Origin: Bin87 sp034423115
Lineage (GTDB): Bacteria; Chloroflexota; Dehalococcoidia; Lucifugimonadales; UBA3495
Reading direction: 5' to 3'
Assembly (NCBI GenBank): GCA_034423115.1
Contig: DAOUJD010000066.1
Span: forward strand, 1-64,000
Length of the DNA: 64,000 nt
Below the pieces are notes generated by a model. It saw nothing but the letters and a program-made list of their open reading frames with translations, ran no database searches and was not told where the DNA came from. The position numbers were made by a program, and so were the translations under genes. This document shows positions 1-7,846 of the stretch, one piece after another; within the stretch, counting starts at the first letter, position 1; each line of letters begins with the position of its first letter.

Positions 1-14
1 TGATACCATGACAT

Positions 15-80
15 GGTCGGCCTCCCCTGGCGGAAATGTGGCAGGTAACCCATTCCTTACCCGGAGAGGCCGACCTTTTT
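15..80 (+). terminator. Rho-independent terminator of a gene left of the window
   Basis: A perfect 10-bp inverted repeat, GGTCGGCCTC at 15-24 and GAGGCCGACC at 66-75, is followed directly by five T. The loop is long (about 41 nt), which lowers confidence. The T-run orientation suggests it ends a plus-strand transcript from outside the window. Confidence 0.5.
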
Positions 81-212
81 CAACCCCTTAGCTCAAAGTG
101 GGTACGCGTGAGGGAAACGCGGTTGCTGATACGTCTCGGCAGCCTGATAGTCGCCGTTGGAGCCGCAGTAGTGCTGATTGACCGTTTTCTGGGCTAATAG
201 AGGTTCGCAAGT

Positions 213-689
213 ATGGAAGTCGAATGGATGAACCACACGGGTTTTGTGGTCAGTGACATGGAGCGCTCCCTGGCCTTCTACCGGGATCTGCTTGGCCTCA
301 GCATCGAGCGGGACCAGATCCTGGAGGGCGAATTCATATCGGAGTTGGTGGGTTACCCCGACGCGCGGCTGCACATCGTGTACCTGGGGCCGGGGGACAT
401 GCGGCACTCGGTGGAGCTGATCCAGTATCTGAACCCGCCGGGCGTCGCTGTTAATATGCCCGAACGGTTCCAGGTGGGGGCGACGCACCTGGGGGTGATG
501 GTGGACGACCTGGACGCCTTTTACGAGGAACTGTCGGCGCAGGGCGTGCGGTTCGTCAGTCCGCCGGCGGAGCGACCCAACCCGGTGTATCCGGCGGCGC
601 GCAAGGGCTGCTACATGCAGGACCCGGACGGCAACTGGCTGGAACTGCTGGAGCGCGGGCCAGCGCCGCCGGGGGCGACGTCGGTCTAA
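213..689 (+). CDS. VOC family (glyoxalase/bleomycin-resistance/dioxygenase) protein
   Basis: This is a 158-residue protein with the vicinal-oxygen-chelate fold pattern. An N-terminal module (roughly residues 5-75) carries the metal-ligand context NHTGFVVSDMERSLAFYRDLLG. A second module (roughly 85-148) contains THLGVMVDDLDAFYEEL and ends in the typical DPDGNWLELLE with its Glu ligand. VOC proteins bind a divalent metal and act as lactoylglutathione lyases, epimerases or dioxygenases. The substrate cannot be read from the sequence. The ATG at 213 starts the first module with no extra N-terminal sequence. It stands alone on the plus strand, and a 23-bp palindromic repeat follows the stop. Confidence 0.85.
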   Translation: MEVEWMNHTGFVVSDMERSLAFYRDLLGLSIERDQILEGEFISELVGYPDARLHIVYLGPGDMRHSVELIQYLNPPGVAVNMPERFQVGATHLGVMVDDLDAFYEELSAQGVRFVSPPAERPNPVYPAARKGCYMQDPDGNWLELLERGPAPPGATSV

Positions 690-721
690 GCGAGTGTTCG
701 CTATAGTCACCCTCACCCTAG

Positions 722-744
722 CCCTCTCCCATCAAGGGAGAGGG
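722..744. repeat. Short palindromic repeat, copy 1 (CCCTCTCCC family)
   Basis: CCCTCTCCC and GGGAGAGGG arms flank a 4-5 nt centre. The same element recurs at 1159-1181 and 34688-34711, always preceded by a CACCC(T/C)-rich stretch. It behaves as a dispersed REP-like element in intergenic or decayed DNA. Confidence 0.8.
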
Positions 745-787
745 GACTGAATCTGTCGTTTGACCGGTCGTTTGATACTCAGTAAGG

Positions 788-1108
788 CTACGGCTCAAGG
801 CCGAGCTTGGACCTGAGTGTTTCATACACGGCTTGCAGGAAGCCGCCGGCGTATTCGCGGTGGGTAAATGGCATGCCGGCGGTTGATGCATCGGAACGAG
901 CGGATTCGTAGAGTTCCACCGCCTTGGCGTTGTCGTAGGGGAAGGGCATCGGGCCCATGTAGTGCTCGAAGTCGGCGATGTCGGCCCAGGCGATGAGATC
1001 CTGGGGTTCGGCGAAGTTGGTCGCCCAGTTTTCACCGTCCACTCGGCCCCGCATCAAAGACCAGGCGCGAGGGCCGACGGACGGGTTGGATTCGTTGGGT
1101 TCTGGCAT
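788..1108 (-). CDS. Hypothetical protein, 106 aa
   Basis: I do not recognise this protein. The frame opens at 1186, but the first 26 codons of that longer version only translate the 1159-1181 palindrome, so the ATG at 1108 is preferred. The product is acidic and soluble and contains WADIADFEHYMGPMPFPYD and a C-terminal amphipathic stretch, with no signal peptide or membrane segment. It lies 77 bp downstream of the LLM oxidoreductase on the same strand and could be co-transcribed. It could also be a false or degenerate frame, because no clear ribosome-binding site precedes 1108. Confidence 0.5.
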   Translation of the reverse strand: MPEPNESNPSVGPRAWSLMRGRVDGENWATNFAEPQDLIAWADIADFEHYMGPMPFPYDNAKAVELYESARSDASTAGMPFTHREYAGGFLQAVYETLRSKLGLEP

Positions 1109-1158
1109 TTTGCGTGGGATTTCACCCTCCCGCCAGAGGCGGACGTTCCGCACCCCAA

Positions 1159-1181
1159 CCCTCTCCCATCGAGGGAGAGGG
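1159..1181. repeat. Short palindromic repeat, copy 2 (CCCTCTCCC family)
   Basis: This is a perfect 9-bp arm palindrome with centre ATCGA, matching 722-744 and 34688-34711. It sits between two minus-strand genes, and translating it creates an artefactual N-terminal extension of the downstream gene. Confidence 0.8.
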
Positions 1182-1185
1182 AGCA

Positions 1186-2031
1186 TTAACCTATCACCTG
1201 CTCGGCCAGGCGTTCCATCTCGTCCAGGCCGTTGGGGCCGGCGTCGGGCGGGAGGGCGACCGTGACGCGGTTGGCGCCGGCTGCCTCGTATCCCGCGATG
1301 ACCTCACGGTCGGGCGTGACGTTGGAAACGATCAACTGTATTTCACTGGGGTCGCGGCCGGCGGCTTCGGCCAACTCGTCCATGGTGGCGCGGCCGGCCC
1401 TGACCTGCTCCTCGGTTACGCGCACGGGCATCCAGCCGTCGCCCCAAGCCACCACGCGCTTGAACACGTTAGCCGCGTAGCCGCCCAAGAATACCGGCGG
1501 GTGCGGCTTCTGCAACGGCTTGGGCGAGCATTTGACCAACGGGAAGTCGAAGAAGCGGCCGTGGAACTCGGCTTCGTCCTTGGTCCAGAGTTCTTTCATG
1601 GCCAGGATGGCCTCGCGGGTCTGGCCCCAGCGGCGCGGGAAATTGCCGCCCATGATCTCGGTCTCTTCCTGCAGCCAGCCGGCGCCGATGCCGAACAGAA
1701 ACCTGCCGTTGGAGAACTTGTCCAGGGTCGCGATCTGCTTGGCCTGCATCAGGGGGTTGTGCTCCGGCACCAGGCTGATGGCGGTGCCCAGCTTGATGGT
1801 GCTGGTGGCCGCGGCTGCCATCGACAGGGCGATGAGGGGGTCGCCGATGTCGGCCATTGAGGGCGGGATTGATCCGTCGGGCGTGCCGCCGTATCGGGAC
1901 GTGGTATGCACGGGAAGGATGGGGTGCTCGGGGAGCCAGAACGACTCAAAGCCCAGTTCCTCCGCACGCTTTGCCAATTCTGCCGGGTCAACCGAATTGC
2001 TGGATGCCCTGGCGGTAACTCCGATGTCCAT
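1186..2031 (-). CDS. LLM class (luciferase-like) flavin- or F420-dependent oxidoreductase
   Basis: The product is about 281 residues of the bacterial luciferase-like TIM-barrel superfamily, whose members use FMN or coenzyme F420. Visible hallmarks are the N-terminal AELAKRAEELGFESFWLPEHP, LGTAISLVPEHNPLMQAKQIATLD with SNGRFLFGIGAGW, and the substrate-side KPLQKPHPPVFLGG. The start at 2031 is set by a GGAGGG ribosome-binding site 8-9 nt upstream. The frame stays open to 2145, but those 38 codons run through the end of the MITE-like repeat and are not expected to be translated. F420 use is likely from family resemblance but is not proven here. Confidence 0.85.
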   Translation of the reverse strand: MDIGVTARASSNSVDPAELAKRAEELGFESFWLPEHPILPVHTTSRYGGTPDGSIPPSMADIGDPLIALSMAAAATSTIKLGTAISLVPEHNPLMQAKQIATLDKFSNGRFLFGIGAGWLQEETEIMGGNFPRRWGQTREAILAMKELWTKDEAEFHGRFFDFPLVKCSPKPLQKPHPPVFLGGYAANVFKRVVAWGDGWMPVRVTEEQVRAGRATMDELAEAAGRDPSEIQLIVSNVTPDREVIAGYEAAGANRVTVALPPDAGPNGLDEMERLAEQVIG

Positions 2032-2107
2032 AGTGAAACCCTCCCTTGAGTGAGTGGGGTGATGATACCACCGGCGGGCAGGCGCATTTGGCGCGAGTTT
2101 CACCAGA

Positions 2108-2341
2108 CAGAGCAATCGCGTCTTAATGAGCGACAGCGCCGCCATTGGAATTGGCAGTAACGGACGGTGAATTTACAGGGATAAACAGGATGAACGGGAT
2201 GGACAGGATATTTTGATTTGGGAGTTTTGGGTTATGGGCTGGTTTCGGGGACTTTCAGGCAACGAGGTGTGTGGTCATTATCACCAAACGGAATGTAATG
2301 AAGGCACCGGCATCGTTTGTTTTGAAGACGCGATTGCTCTG
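2108..2341. mobile_element. MITE-like element, copy 1 (234 bp, 17-bp terminal inverted repeats)
   Basis: This non-coding segment is bounded by the perfect inverted repeats CAGAGCAATCGCGTCTT (2108-2124) and its complement (2325-2341). About 95% of it recurs at 35423-35657. It has no open frame large enough for a transposase, so it would depend on one elsewhere. No target duplication is visible. It lies between the divergent LLM gene and the nuo promoter, and its right end is only 18 bp from that promoter's -35 box. Confidence 0.85.
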
Positions 2342-2359
2342 GCCGGCAGTTCGATTAGT

Positions 2360-2388
2360 TTGACACTCTGATGGGCCGTTGCTACGAT
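2360..2388 (+). promoter_or_regulatory. Sigma70-type promoter of the nuo operon
   Basis: A perfect -35 hexamer TTGACA (2360-2365) is followed after 17 nt by TACGAT (2383-2388). Transcription would start near 2395, leaving a leader of about 40 nt before nuoA. Confidence 0.7.
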
Positions 2389-2436
2389 GCTTCTGTTTGA
2401 GTCTGTTAATTCCCGGACATCCGCTGCCGTTTACTT

Positions 2437-2847
2437 ATGACCGTCCCCATTCTTCAGATTTTCGATCCAGCCACTTATGCGGGCAATTGGCTGGCGGTTG
2501 TTATCGCCATCATCATCGCTTTGGCTGCGATCGGCGCCATGTTCGCGGGGTCTCAGTTGCTCTCCGCGCGCAGGCGTTCTGCCGAAAAACTCACCACTTA
2601 CGAATGCGGCATCCCGCCCACGCCGTTCGCTTGGTCCAACATCAACATTCGCTTTTACATCTTCGCCATCCTGTTCTTGATATTCGACATAGAAGCGGTG
2701 TTCCTGTTCCCGTGGGCAGTGGTGTTCATGAAGGAGCAGGCGGCCGGAAACCCGATACCGTTCTATGCGATGATATTGTTCCTGGCCATGCTCTTCTTCG
2801 CGGTGATATACGGATGGCGCAAAGGGGTGTTGGATTGGCAGAAGTGA
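2437..2847 (+). CDS. nuoA: NADH-quinone oxidoreductase subunit A
   Basis: This 136-residue membrane subunit of complex I has three predicted transmembrane helices, around residues 15-40, 70-95 and 105-125. The conserved loop is present as KLTTYECGIPPTPFAWSN, holding the Cys that in other complexes lies near the quinone site, followed by FYIFAILFLIFDIEAVFLFPW. NuoA anchors the arm junction in the cytoplasmic membrane and does not carry cofactors. It is the first gene of an operon reading nuoA to nuoN. Its stop overlaps the nuoB start by four bases (GTGA at 2844-2847). Confidence 0.96.
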   Translation: MTVPILQIFDPATYAGNWLAVVIAIIIALAAIGAMFAGSQLLSARRRSAEKLTTYECGIPPTPFAWSNINIRFYIFAILFLIFDIEAVFLFPWAVVFMKEQAAGNPIPFYAMILFLAMLFFAVIYGWRKGVLDWQK

Positions 2848-3440
2848 GACCCGCGTCCGGAGACGACGCTCTGTCGCCTCTTGTGATTCCCCCGCAGCCA
2901 ACTGAAATCATCCTCGGCTCTGGCAATCGTCCGGGACCGAGCTTGCTGAACCAGGCCACCGACGGTAAGGTACCCGGCGTCATCACCGCCACTACCGATC
3001 AGTTGTTTGCGATGGCTCGAAAGTCGTCCCTTTGGACCTTGAGCTTTGGGTTGGCTTGCTGCGCGATTGAGATGATTTCTACGTACATGGCGCACCACGA
3101 CTTCGACCGGTTCGGCGTGGTGACATGGCCCTCGCCGCGGCAGTCCGACGTAATGATCGTGGCTGGCACCGTCGTCAAAAAGATGGCCGAACCCATCCGG
3201 CTGCTGTACGAGCAGATGCCGGAGCCGAAGTGGGTAATCGCGATGGGCAGCTGCGCCACCAACGGTGGTCCCTATTACCGTTCCTACTCCGTCGTGATGG
3301 GGGTCGATCACATCATCCCCGTCGACGTATACGTGCCCGGATGCCCGCCCCGGCCGGAAGCCCTCCTCTACGGGATCCTCAAGCTCCAGGAAAAAATCAT
3401 GACCGACGCGGGAGACCGGGGTGCCTCGTCCCAGGCGTAA
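2844..3440 (+). CDS. nuoB: NADH-quinone oxidoreductase subunit B (N2 cluster subunit)
   Basis: This 198-residue protein holds the terminal [4Fe-4S] cluster N2 that reduces quinone. The four ligand cysteines are visible: a CC pair in FGLACCAIEM (about residues 72-73), MGSCATNGG (about 137) and VPGCPPRPEAL (about 167). The GTG at 2844, overlapping the nuoA stop, is chosen as the start. The frame extends back to 2379, but that part overlaps all of nuoA. The 3' end overlaps nuoC by 20 bp, indicating translational coupling. Confidence 0.95.
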   Translation: MRPASGDDALSPLVIPPQPTEIILGSGNRPGPSLLNQATDGKVPGVITATTDQLFAMARKSSLWTLSFGLACCAIEMISTYMAHHDFDRFGVVTWPSPRQSDVMIVAGTVVKKMAEPIRLLYEQMPEPKWVIAMGSCATNGGPYYRSYSVVMGVDHIIPVDVYVPGCPPRPEALLYGILKLQEKIMTDAGDRGASSQA

Positions 3441-3951
3441 CGCCCCCGAAGCTGAGGCCGAGCCGCCCCCTGATCCGGTCGAGTTGTTGTCGGAGGGGCG
3501 TAGGGCTACCTTGGACTCCGCGCTGGCGGCCCTGGAAGTCTTCAATCCGGAGGCCGGAGCGCTTGGAGATTTGCCACAGGTAACCGTCCCGTCATCCCAT
3601 ATCGTTGATGTTTGCGCCGCGTGCAGGGACGATGAAGAGCTGGACTGCAAGATGTTGCTCTGCTTGGCCTGCGTGGATTACCAGGAGCGGTTCGATTTAG
3701 TGTACTTCTTGCAGTCCCTGGCTAACGAAAAAACCTTGGTCATCAGGACGGCAGTGCCCTACGATGAACCCGTCGTGGCTACCGTTTCCGGTGTGTGGCC
3801 GGCGGCAGACTGGTACGAACGGGAAGCCCACGACCTGTTTGGCGTCTCTTTCTCGGGGCACCCCGACCTGTCTCCTCTGCTGCTTTACCCAGAATTCGAA
3901 GGTTACCCGGGCAGGAAGAGCTACGACTTTTACGATTATCGCGAGTTCTAG
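3421..3951 (+). CDS. nuoC: NADH-quinone oxidoreductase subunit C (30 kDa subunit)
   Basis: A 176-residue peripheral-arm subunit without cofactors that helps form the quinone chamber with NuoB and NuoD. The signature region reads VWPAADWYEREAHDLFGVSF, then HPDLSPLLLYPEFEGYPGRKSY. The N-terminal 35 residues are Pro/Glu-rich and poorly conserved in appearance. The GTG start at 3421 lies inside the nuoB 3' end. NuoC is a separate gene and is not fused to NuoD. Confidence 0.95.
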   Translation: MPRPRRNAPEAEAEPPPDPVELLSEGRRATLDSALAALEVFNPEAGALGDLPQVTVPSSHIVDVCAACRDDEELDCKMLLCLACVDYQERFDLVYFLQSLANEKTLVIRTAVPYDEPVVATVSGVWPAADWYEREAHDLFGVSFSGHPDLSPLLLYPEFEGYPGRKSYDFYDYREF

Positions 3952-3952
3952 A

Positions 3953-4267
3953 GTGACCGAGGACCGGGAAATTATCGTCGTCGGCGCCGACGAGGCCGTT
4001 ACCGAGGCCGTTACATTGATTGCGCGGGTGCTGGCTGACGGTGACCGGTACTTGGCAATCGTCGACGCCCTGGAACTCGAGGGCAAAGGCGCGACAGTCG
4101 ATGCTGCCCAACAGTCTTTGGTTCAGATCATGCGCGGATGGCTGGAGCGGCAGGATACGTCCGGCAAATTGGGGTCTGCGCTAGGCGTGGAGGGGCTCGA
4201 CGAAGAAACGGAAATTGTCCTCCAGTTTGTCGATGACTCAGGCGCGCATCGGGAGCCTTCCGGGTAG
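3953..4267 (+). CDS. Uncharacterised 104-aa protein inside the nuo operon
   Basis: I do not recognise a family. The GTG at 3953 begins one base after the nuoC stop, so the gene is tightly coupled. The protein is acidic and probably helical (DEAVTEAVTLIARVLADG, AAQQSLVQIMRGWLERQ), with no cysteines, signal peptide or membrane segment. The following gene encodes a HicB-like protein only 3 bp downstream, so the two may form a functional pair. A role in complex I assembly is conceivable from position only. It is not a known Nuo subunit. Confidence 0.7.
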   Translation: MTEDREIIVVGADEAVTEAVTLIARVLADGDRYLAIVDALELEGKGATVDAAQQSLVQIMRGWLERQDTSGKLGSALGVEGLDEETEIVLQFVDDSGAHREPSG

Positions 4268-4270
4268 AGT

Positions 4271-4561
4271 ATGGATCGCATCGTCTACCAGATCGAGGAA
4301 TCCCGCGCCGGGTCCGGATGGTCGGCGCACTGCCCGGAATTGGAAGTCACGGTTTTCGGGGACTCCCGCGATGATGCGCGGATGGCCCTCCGACGGCAGG
4401 TCGGGGACTACCTCGAAGATTGCGAGGAACTGGGCATCCTGGAGGATACCCTGATCGAAGCGGGCTTCTACGACAATGGCGAAGTGTGGATGAGCAGCCT
4501 GATTGAACCACCACAACCCAGTATCCGATTCATCGGATCACCGTTCCCAAAGACTGAATAA
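4271..4561 (+). CDS. HicB-like (UPF0150) small protein inside the nuo operon
   Basis: This 96-residue protein has the HicB fold pattern: a beta-strand start YQIEESRAGSGWSAHCPEL, then VTVFGDSRDDARMALRRQVGDYLEDCEE as the helix. HicB proteins are antitoxins of HicA RNA-binding toxins, but many HicB-like proteins are solitary and of unknown role. No HicA-type double-stranded-RNA-binding toxin and no C-terminal DNA-binding domain are visible here. The gene lies between nuoC and nuoD and is 3 bp from its upstream partner, so it is probably not an independent toxin-antitoxin module. Confidence 0.75.
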   Translation: MDRIVYQIEESRAGSGWSAHCPELEVTVFGDSRDDARMALRRQVGDYLEDCEELGILEDTLIEAGFYDNGEVWMSSLIEPPQPSIRFIGSPFPKTE

Positions 4562-4598
4562 ATGCCCCGATTGAACCCGTAACGAGAAACGAACCTAG

Positions 4599-5741
4599 AT
4601 GGTTGAATCTTCCGCACCTACCGCGATAGCCAACCGCGCTGATTCCCAGCCGGTGGAGATGCTGCTCAATATGGGGCCGCAGCATCCGTCCACTCATGGC
4701 GTGTTTCGCATGGTTTTGTGGGTCGATGGCGAAAAAATCGTTGACGTGGAACCCCACATCGGCTACCTCCATCGCGGTTCCGAGAAACTCTGCGAGGGCG
4801 AGCAATATCACCAGATCGTTACGCTCTTTGACCGCATGGACTACATCGGCAACTTCAACAACGAGCTTGCCTATTGCATGGCGGTCGAAAAGCTCATGGG
4901 ATTGGAGGTTCCCGAGCGCGCTGAGTACATCCGGGTCATCCTGTGCGAACTGAACCGCATCGCCAGCCACCTACTCTACGTCGGGACCATGGGCCTCGAT
5001 GCCGGCGCGATGACTCCGGTGATGTTTTCCTTCCGTGGCCGGGAGCGCGTGCAGGCCCTGTTTGAAGCGGTCTCCGGCGCCCGCTTGATGCATAACTATT
5101 TCCGGGTCGGTGGCCTGAAAGAGGACGTGCCGGATAATTTCCGTGCCTTGGTTGATGAATTGATGCCTTTGCTCAGGGAAGACGTCGAACAGAGCGACCG
5201 GATACTGACCTTCAACGAAATATTTCTATCGCGTCTCAAGGACGTGAGCCCAATCACCTCCGACGAAGCCATCGCGCTAGGCTTGACGGGTCCTCTCCTC
5301 AGGGCATGCGGGTACGAATACGACGTTCGCAAAGCCCAGCCCTATTCAATCTACGACCGGTTTGATTTTGAGGTGCCGGTGGGCTTGGACGGTGATTGCT
5401 GGGATCGGCACTGGGTGCGTGTCCAAGAAATGTACCAGTCGCTGCGGATAGTCGAACAGGCCATGGAGCAATTGCCCGAGGGCCCGGTGGTGTCTCCACT
5501 GGGTCGGCGTCTGATCCGGCCGGCGGCGGGTGAGGCGTACGTGCGTGCCGAAAACCCGCGAGGCGAAATCGGCGTTTACCTGATTAGCGACGGCACCGAT
5601 AAACCCTACCGGCTCAAGGTCCGCCCACCATCGTTTTGCAACCTGTCTGCCCTGCGCCGGTTGCTCGCGGATACCTGGTTGGCCGACAGCGTGGTTGTTC
5701 TCGGTTCCCTTGACATCGTGCTTGGCGAGGTTGACCGATGA
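4599..5741 (+). CDS. nuoD: NADH-quinone oxidoreductase subunit D (49 kDa subunit)
   Basis: A 380-residue peripheral subunit related to [NiFe]-hydrogenase large subunits that forms most of the quinone pocket. The signature LNMGPQHPSTHGVFR starts near residue 24, with the conserved quinone-site His, and HRGSEKLCEGEQYHQIV follows. The C-terminal part has KVRPPSFCNLSALRRLL. Hydrogenase nickel ligands are absent, as expected for NuoD. The ATG at 4599 is 37 bp after the HicB-like gene. The stop overlaps nuoH by four bases (ATGA). Confidence 0.96.
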   Translation: MVESSAPTAIANRADSQPVEMLLNMGPQHPSTHGVFRMVLWVDGEKIVDVEPHIGYLHRGSEKLCEGEQYHQIVTLFDRMDYIGNFNNELAYCMAVEKLMGLEVPERAEYIRVILCELNRIASHLLYVGTMGLDAGAMTPVMFSFRGRERVQALFEAVSGARLMHNYFRVGGLKEDVPDNFRALVDELMPLLREDVEQSDRILTFNEIFLSRLKDVSPITSDEAIALGLTGPLLRACGYEYDVRKAQPYSIYDRFDFEVPVGLDGDCWDRHWVRVQEMYQSLRIVEQAMEQLPEGPVVSPLGRRLIRPAAGEAYVRAENPRGEIGVYLISDGTDKPYRLKVRPPSFCNLSALRRLLADTWLADSVVVLGSLDIVLGEVDR

Positions 5742-6841
5742 CTTTCCTCATAAACCTCGCCTGGAGCGCCCTGGGCTTGGCGATCATGTTCGCCGTCCTG
5801 TCCGTTGTGGTCCTCTCGTTGGTGTGGCTGGAAAGAAAGGCCTTGGGTCGGCTCCAACTACGCTACGGGCCGACACGCACCGGAAAATTCGGTCTGCTGC
5901 AACCCGTCGCGGATGCGGTCAAACTGATCCTTAAAGAGGACATCATCCCCGACGATTCCGAGAAAGCGATTTTCTGGATTGCGCCGGTGATCGTGGTGGT
6001 ATCCGCCTTCGTGATCTGGGTAACTATCCCGGGCGGCGATAACGTCGTAATCAAGCACCTGCCCTTGGGCCTTTTCTACATCATCGCGTTCGCTGTGGTG
6101 GGTATCCTGGGGCTGGTTTTAGCCGGATGGGGTTCCGCCAACAAGTACGGAATCATGGGTGGCCTACGCTCGGCCGCTCAGTTGATTTCATACGAGATCC
6201 CGGTCGTGTTGGTGGCTGCCGCCGTCGCCATCCTGGCGCAATCTCTCGACCTGCGTGAGATCGTTGCTGCCCAGTCCTCGTATCCGTATCTGGTCATTCT
6301 TCCTTTGGGATTGGTCATCTTTTTCATCGCCGGACTGGCGGAGGTCGGACGCACGCCTTTCGACATCTACCACGCAGAGAGCGAGGTTGTGGGTGGCCCA
6401 TTCGTCGAATACAGCGGCGCCCATTGGTCGGTCTTTTTCCTGGCGGAGTACATCAACACTTTCGCGATAGCTGCTCTGACGGCGCTACTGTTCCTGGGGG
6501 GATGGGGCGGCCCGGCGTTGCCCGATGTGGCGTGGTTCCTGCTCAAAACCTACGCGGTGATATTGGTCGTATTTTGGGTGCGCGGCACTTTCCCGAGGCT
6601 TCGCATCGACCAACTGATGGCTTTCGCCTGGAAGGTGATGGTGCCTCTGTCTTTCTATACCGTCATCATCGCCGCCGTTTACCGGTTCTACGCTTTGCCC
6701 TGGTGGAGCCTCACCATCCTGTCTCTTATCGGTCTCGCCGCTGCCGGATGGATCATCTACCGGCGCATGACGGCGCCGGCCAGGCGTGTCCTTGATACCC
6801 AGCGACGATTGGCTGCCCGTCGGGAAGCCACATCCTCGTAG
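5738..6841 (+). CDS. nuoH: NADH-quinone oxidoreductase subunit H
   Basis: This 367-residue membrane subunit joins the peripheral and membrane arms and lines the entrance of the quinone channel. About eight transmembrane helices are visible. Conserved loops include WLERKALGRLQLRYGPTRTG (residues about 30-50), GGLRSAAQLISYEIP, and AEVGRTPFDIYHAESEVVGGPFVEYSG, which supplies the charged residues at the E-channel. It overlaps nuoD by four bases. The next gene, nuoI, starts 132 bp later, the first sizeable gap in the operon. Confidence 0.96.
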   Translation: MTFLINLAWSALGLAIMFAVLSVVVLSLVWLERKALGRLQLRYGPTRTGKFGLLQPVADAVKLILKEDIIPDDSEKAIFWIAPVIVVVSAFVIWVTIPGGDNVVIKHLPLGLFYIIAFAVVGILGLVLAGWGSANKYGIMGGLRSAAQLISYEIPVVLVAAAVAILAQSLDLREIVAAQSSYPYLVILPLGLVIFFIAGLAEVGRTPFDIYHAESEVVGGPFVEYSGAHWSVFFLAEYINTFAIAALTALLFLGGWGGPALPDVAWFLLKTYAVILVVFWVRGTFPRLRIDQLMAFAWKVMVPLSFYTVIIAAVYRFYALPWWSLTILSLIGLAAAGWIIYRRMTAPARRVLDTQRRLAARREATSS

Positions 6842-6973
6842 CGCACACACAGTGCGTTGCTGGTATCATGTTGTTAATATGCTTCCCGGTGCGGCGACCG
6901 AAATCAACGCTGTTTTTGGATCGTTCGCGGCAATGGATGATGTGCCAAAATCTGTGATGGGGGATATCTGATC

Positions 6974-7510
6974 ATGCTGGAGAGCCTGAAAGGCATGATG
7001 CTAACGCTCGCGTCTACCATAACCGGTCTGCGCCGGCCCGTTACCCAGCAGTACCCCGTTCAGGCTACTCCCGTACAACCGCGTTTTATGGGGTTCCCAG
7101 CGCTGACTTGGGACGGCCAGATAAGCGAACCCTATTGCACTGGGTGCATGGTCTGTATTCGAAATTGCCCCACGCAGTGCATGTCCGCAAGCATGATGGA
7201 CAACCCGAAGCACGCGAACGGTGATAGCAGCCGGCGGAAAATCGTCGACTATTTTGAAATCAACCTCAACCGTTGTATATTGTGCGGCATTTGCGTCGAG
7301 TACTGTAATTTCGATGCAATTGTGATGAGCCACGAGCACGAAATGAGTACCTACGCCCGCAACGGCGACCGCGTTGATTTGCCGGTTCTTTTGGACATCG
7401 GCAAAAAATACCAGGAGCGGACTGATTGGATTCCGCCCACCGTGCTCGCCAAACAAAAGGCCGATGCCGCCAAGGCTGCTGCGGAATCGCCCGCTGATTC
7501 TGCCGAATGA
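6974..7510 (+). CDS. nuoI: NADH-quinone oxidoreductase subunit I (2x[4Fe-4S] ferredoxin-type)
   Basis: A 178-residue subunit with two ferredoxin motifs for clusters N6a and N6b, CTGCMVCIRNCP (residues about 56-67) and CILCGICVEYCNFDAI (about 99-114). It passes electrons to NuoB. No NuoE, NuoF or NuoG genes exist in this operon, so NuoI is the likely entry point for electrons from a ferredoxin-like or other donor, as proposed for 11-subunit complexes. The C-terminal tail is Ala/Lys-rich. A GGGGGAT ribosome-binding site precedes the ATG. Confidence 0.95.
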   Translation: MLESLKGMMLTLASTITGLRRPVTQQYPVQATPVQPRFMGFPALTWDGQISEPYCTGCMVCIRNCPTQCMSASMMDNPKHANGDSSRRKIVDYFEINLNRCILCGICVEYCNFDAIVMSHEHEMSTYARNGDRVDLPVLLDIGKKYQERTDWIPPTVLAKQKADAAKAAAESPADSAE

Positions 7511-7540
7511 TGGACCCGCAGACCCATTCCGAGGATTGAC

Positions 7541-7846
7541 GTGCCGCGAGAAGACGAACGCTTCCGCAACCTGTCTCCCAAGCACCCGCAATATTGCACT
7601 TGCGTAGAGTGTGTTGAGCGGCGGTTGCAATGCGATCAGGACAATCCCGTTGCAAAAGTGGGTGGTTTGGTCGGCAAGATCGCTGGGAAAGCCGCGAAGG
7701 CCGGCAAAATCGGCAAGGGGAAGCGCCGTAGTAAGTCGGGCGGTTCGGGGAAAGCGCGAGGACGCTCTCAGTCGGTTGGTGAAGCGGTCCGCAAGCATAA
7801 GCCTGATTGCGAATGCGCCACCTGTACGTTGCTGAAATCCATCTGA
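7541..7846 (+). CDS. Basic Cys-rich 101-aa protein between nuoI and nuoJ
   Basis: No known family is recognised. Two similar metal-ligand-like motifs bracket the protein: HPQYCTCVECVERRL near residues 15-29 and HKPDCECATC near the C-terminus. A Lys/Gly/Arg-rich linker (KAGKIGKGKRRSKSGGSGKARGRS) lies between them. The paired HP-x2-C-x-C-x2-C layout suggests zinc binding or possibly an Fe-S site, and the linker suggests nucleic-acid or acidic-lipid contact. The GTG start at 7541 is 30 bp after nuoI on the same strand, implying co-expression with complex I. The function is unknown. Confidence 0.7.
   Translation: MPREDERFRNLSPKHPQYCTCVECVERRLQCDQDNPVAKVGGLVGKIAGKAAKAGKIGKGKRRSKSGGSGKARGRSQSVGEAVRKHKPDCECATCTLLKSI

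Noticed and set aside
2032..2145. 38-codon N-terminal extension of the LLM oxidoreductase
   Set aside because: It reads into the MITE-like repeat. The same MAALSLIKTRL start appears at 35460 from copy 2, so it is repeat-derived.
2379..2843. N-terminal extension of nuoB back to 2379
   Set aside because: It overlaps all of nuoA in another frame and has no NuoB similarity. The GTG at 2844 gives the normal length.
4271..4561. Complete HicAB toxin-antitoxin module
   Set aside because: The neighbouring 104-aa protein is longer than HicA and lacks its dsRBD-like features as far as I can see.
6880..6971. 30-codon frame ahead of nuoI
   Set aside because: No ribosome-binding site and no recognisable property. 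Probably leader sequence.
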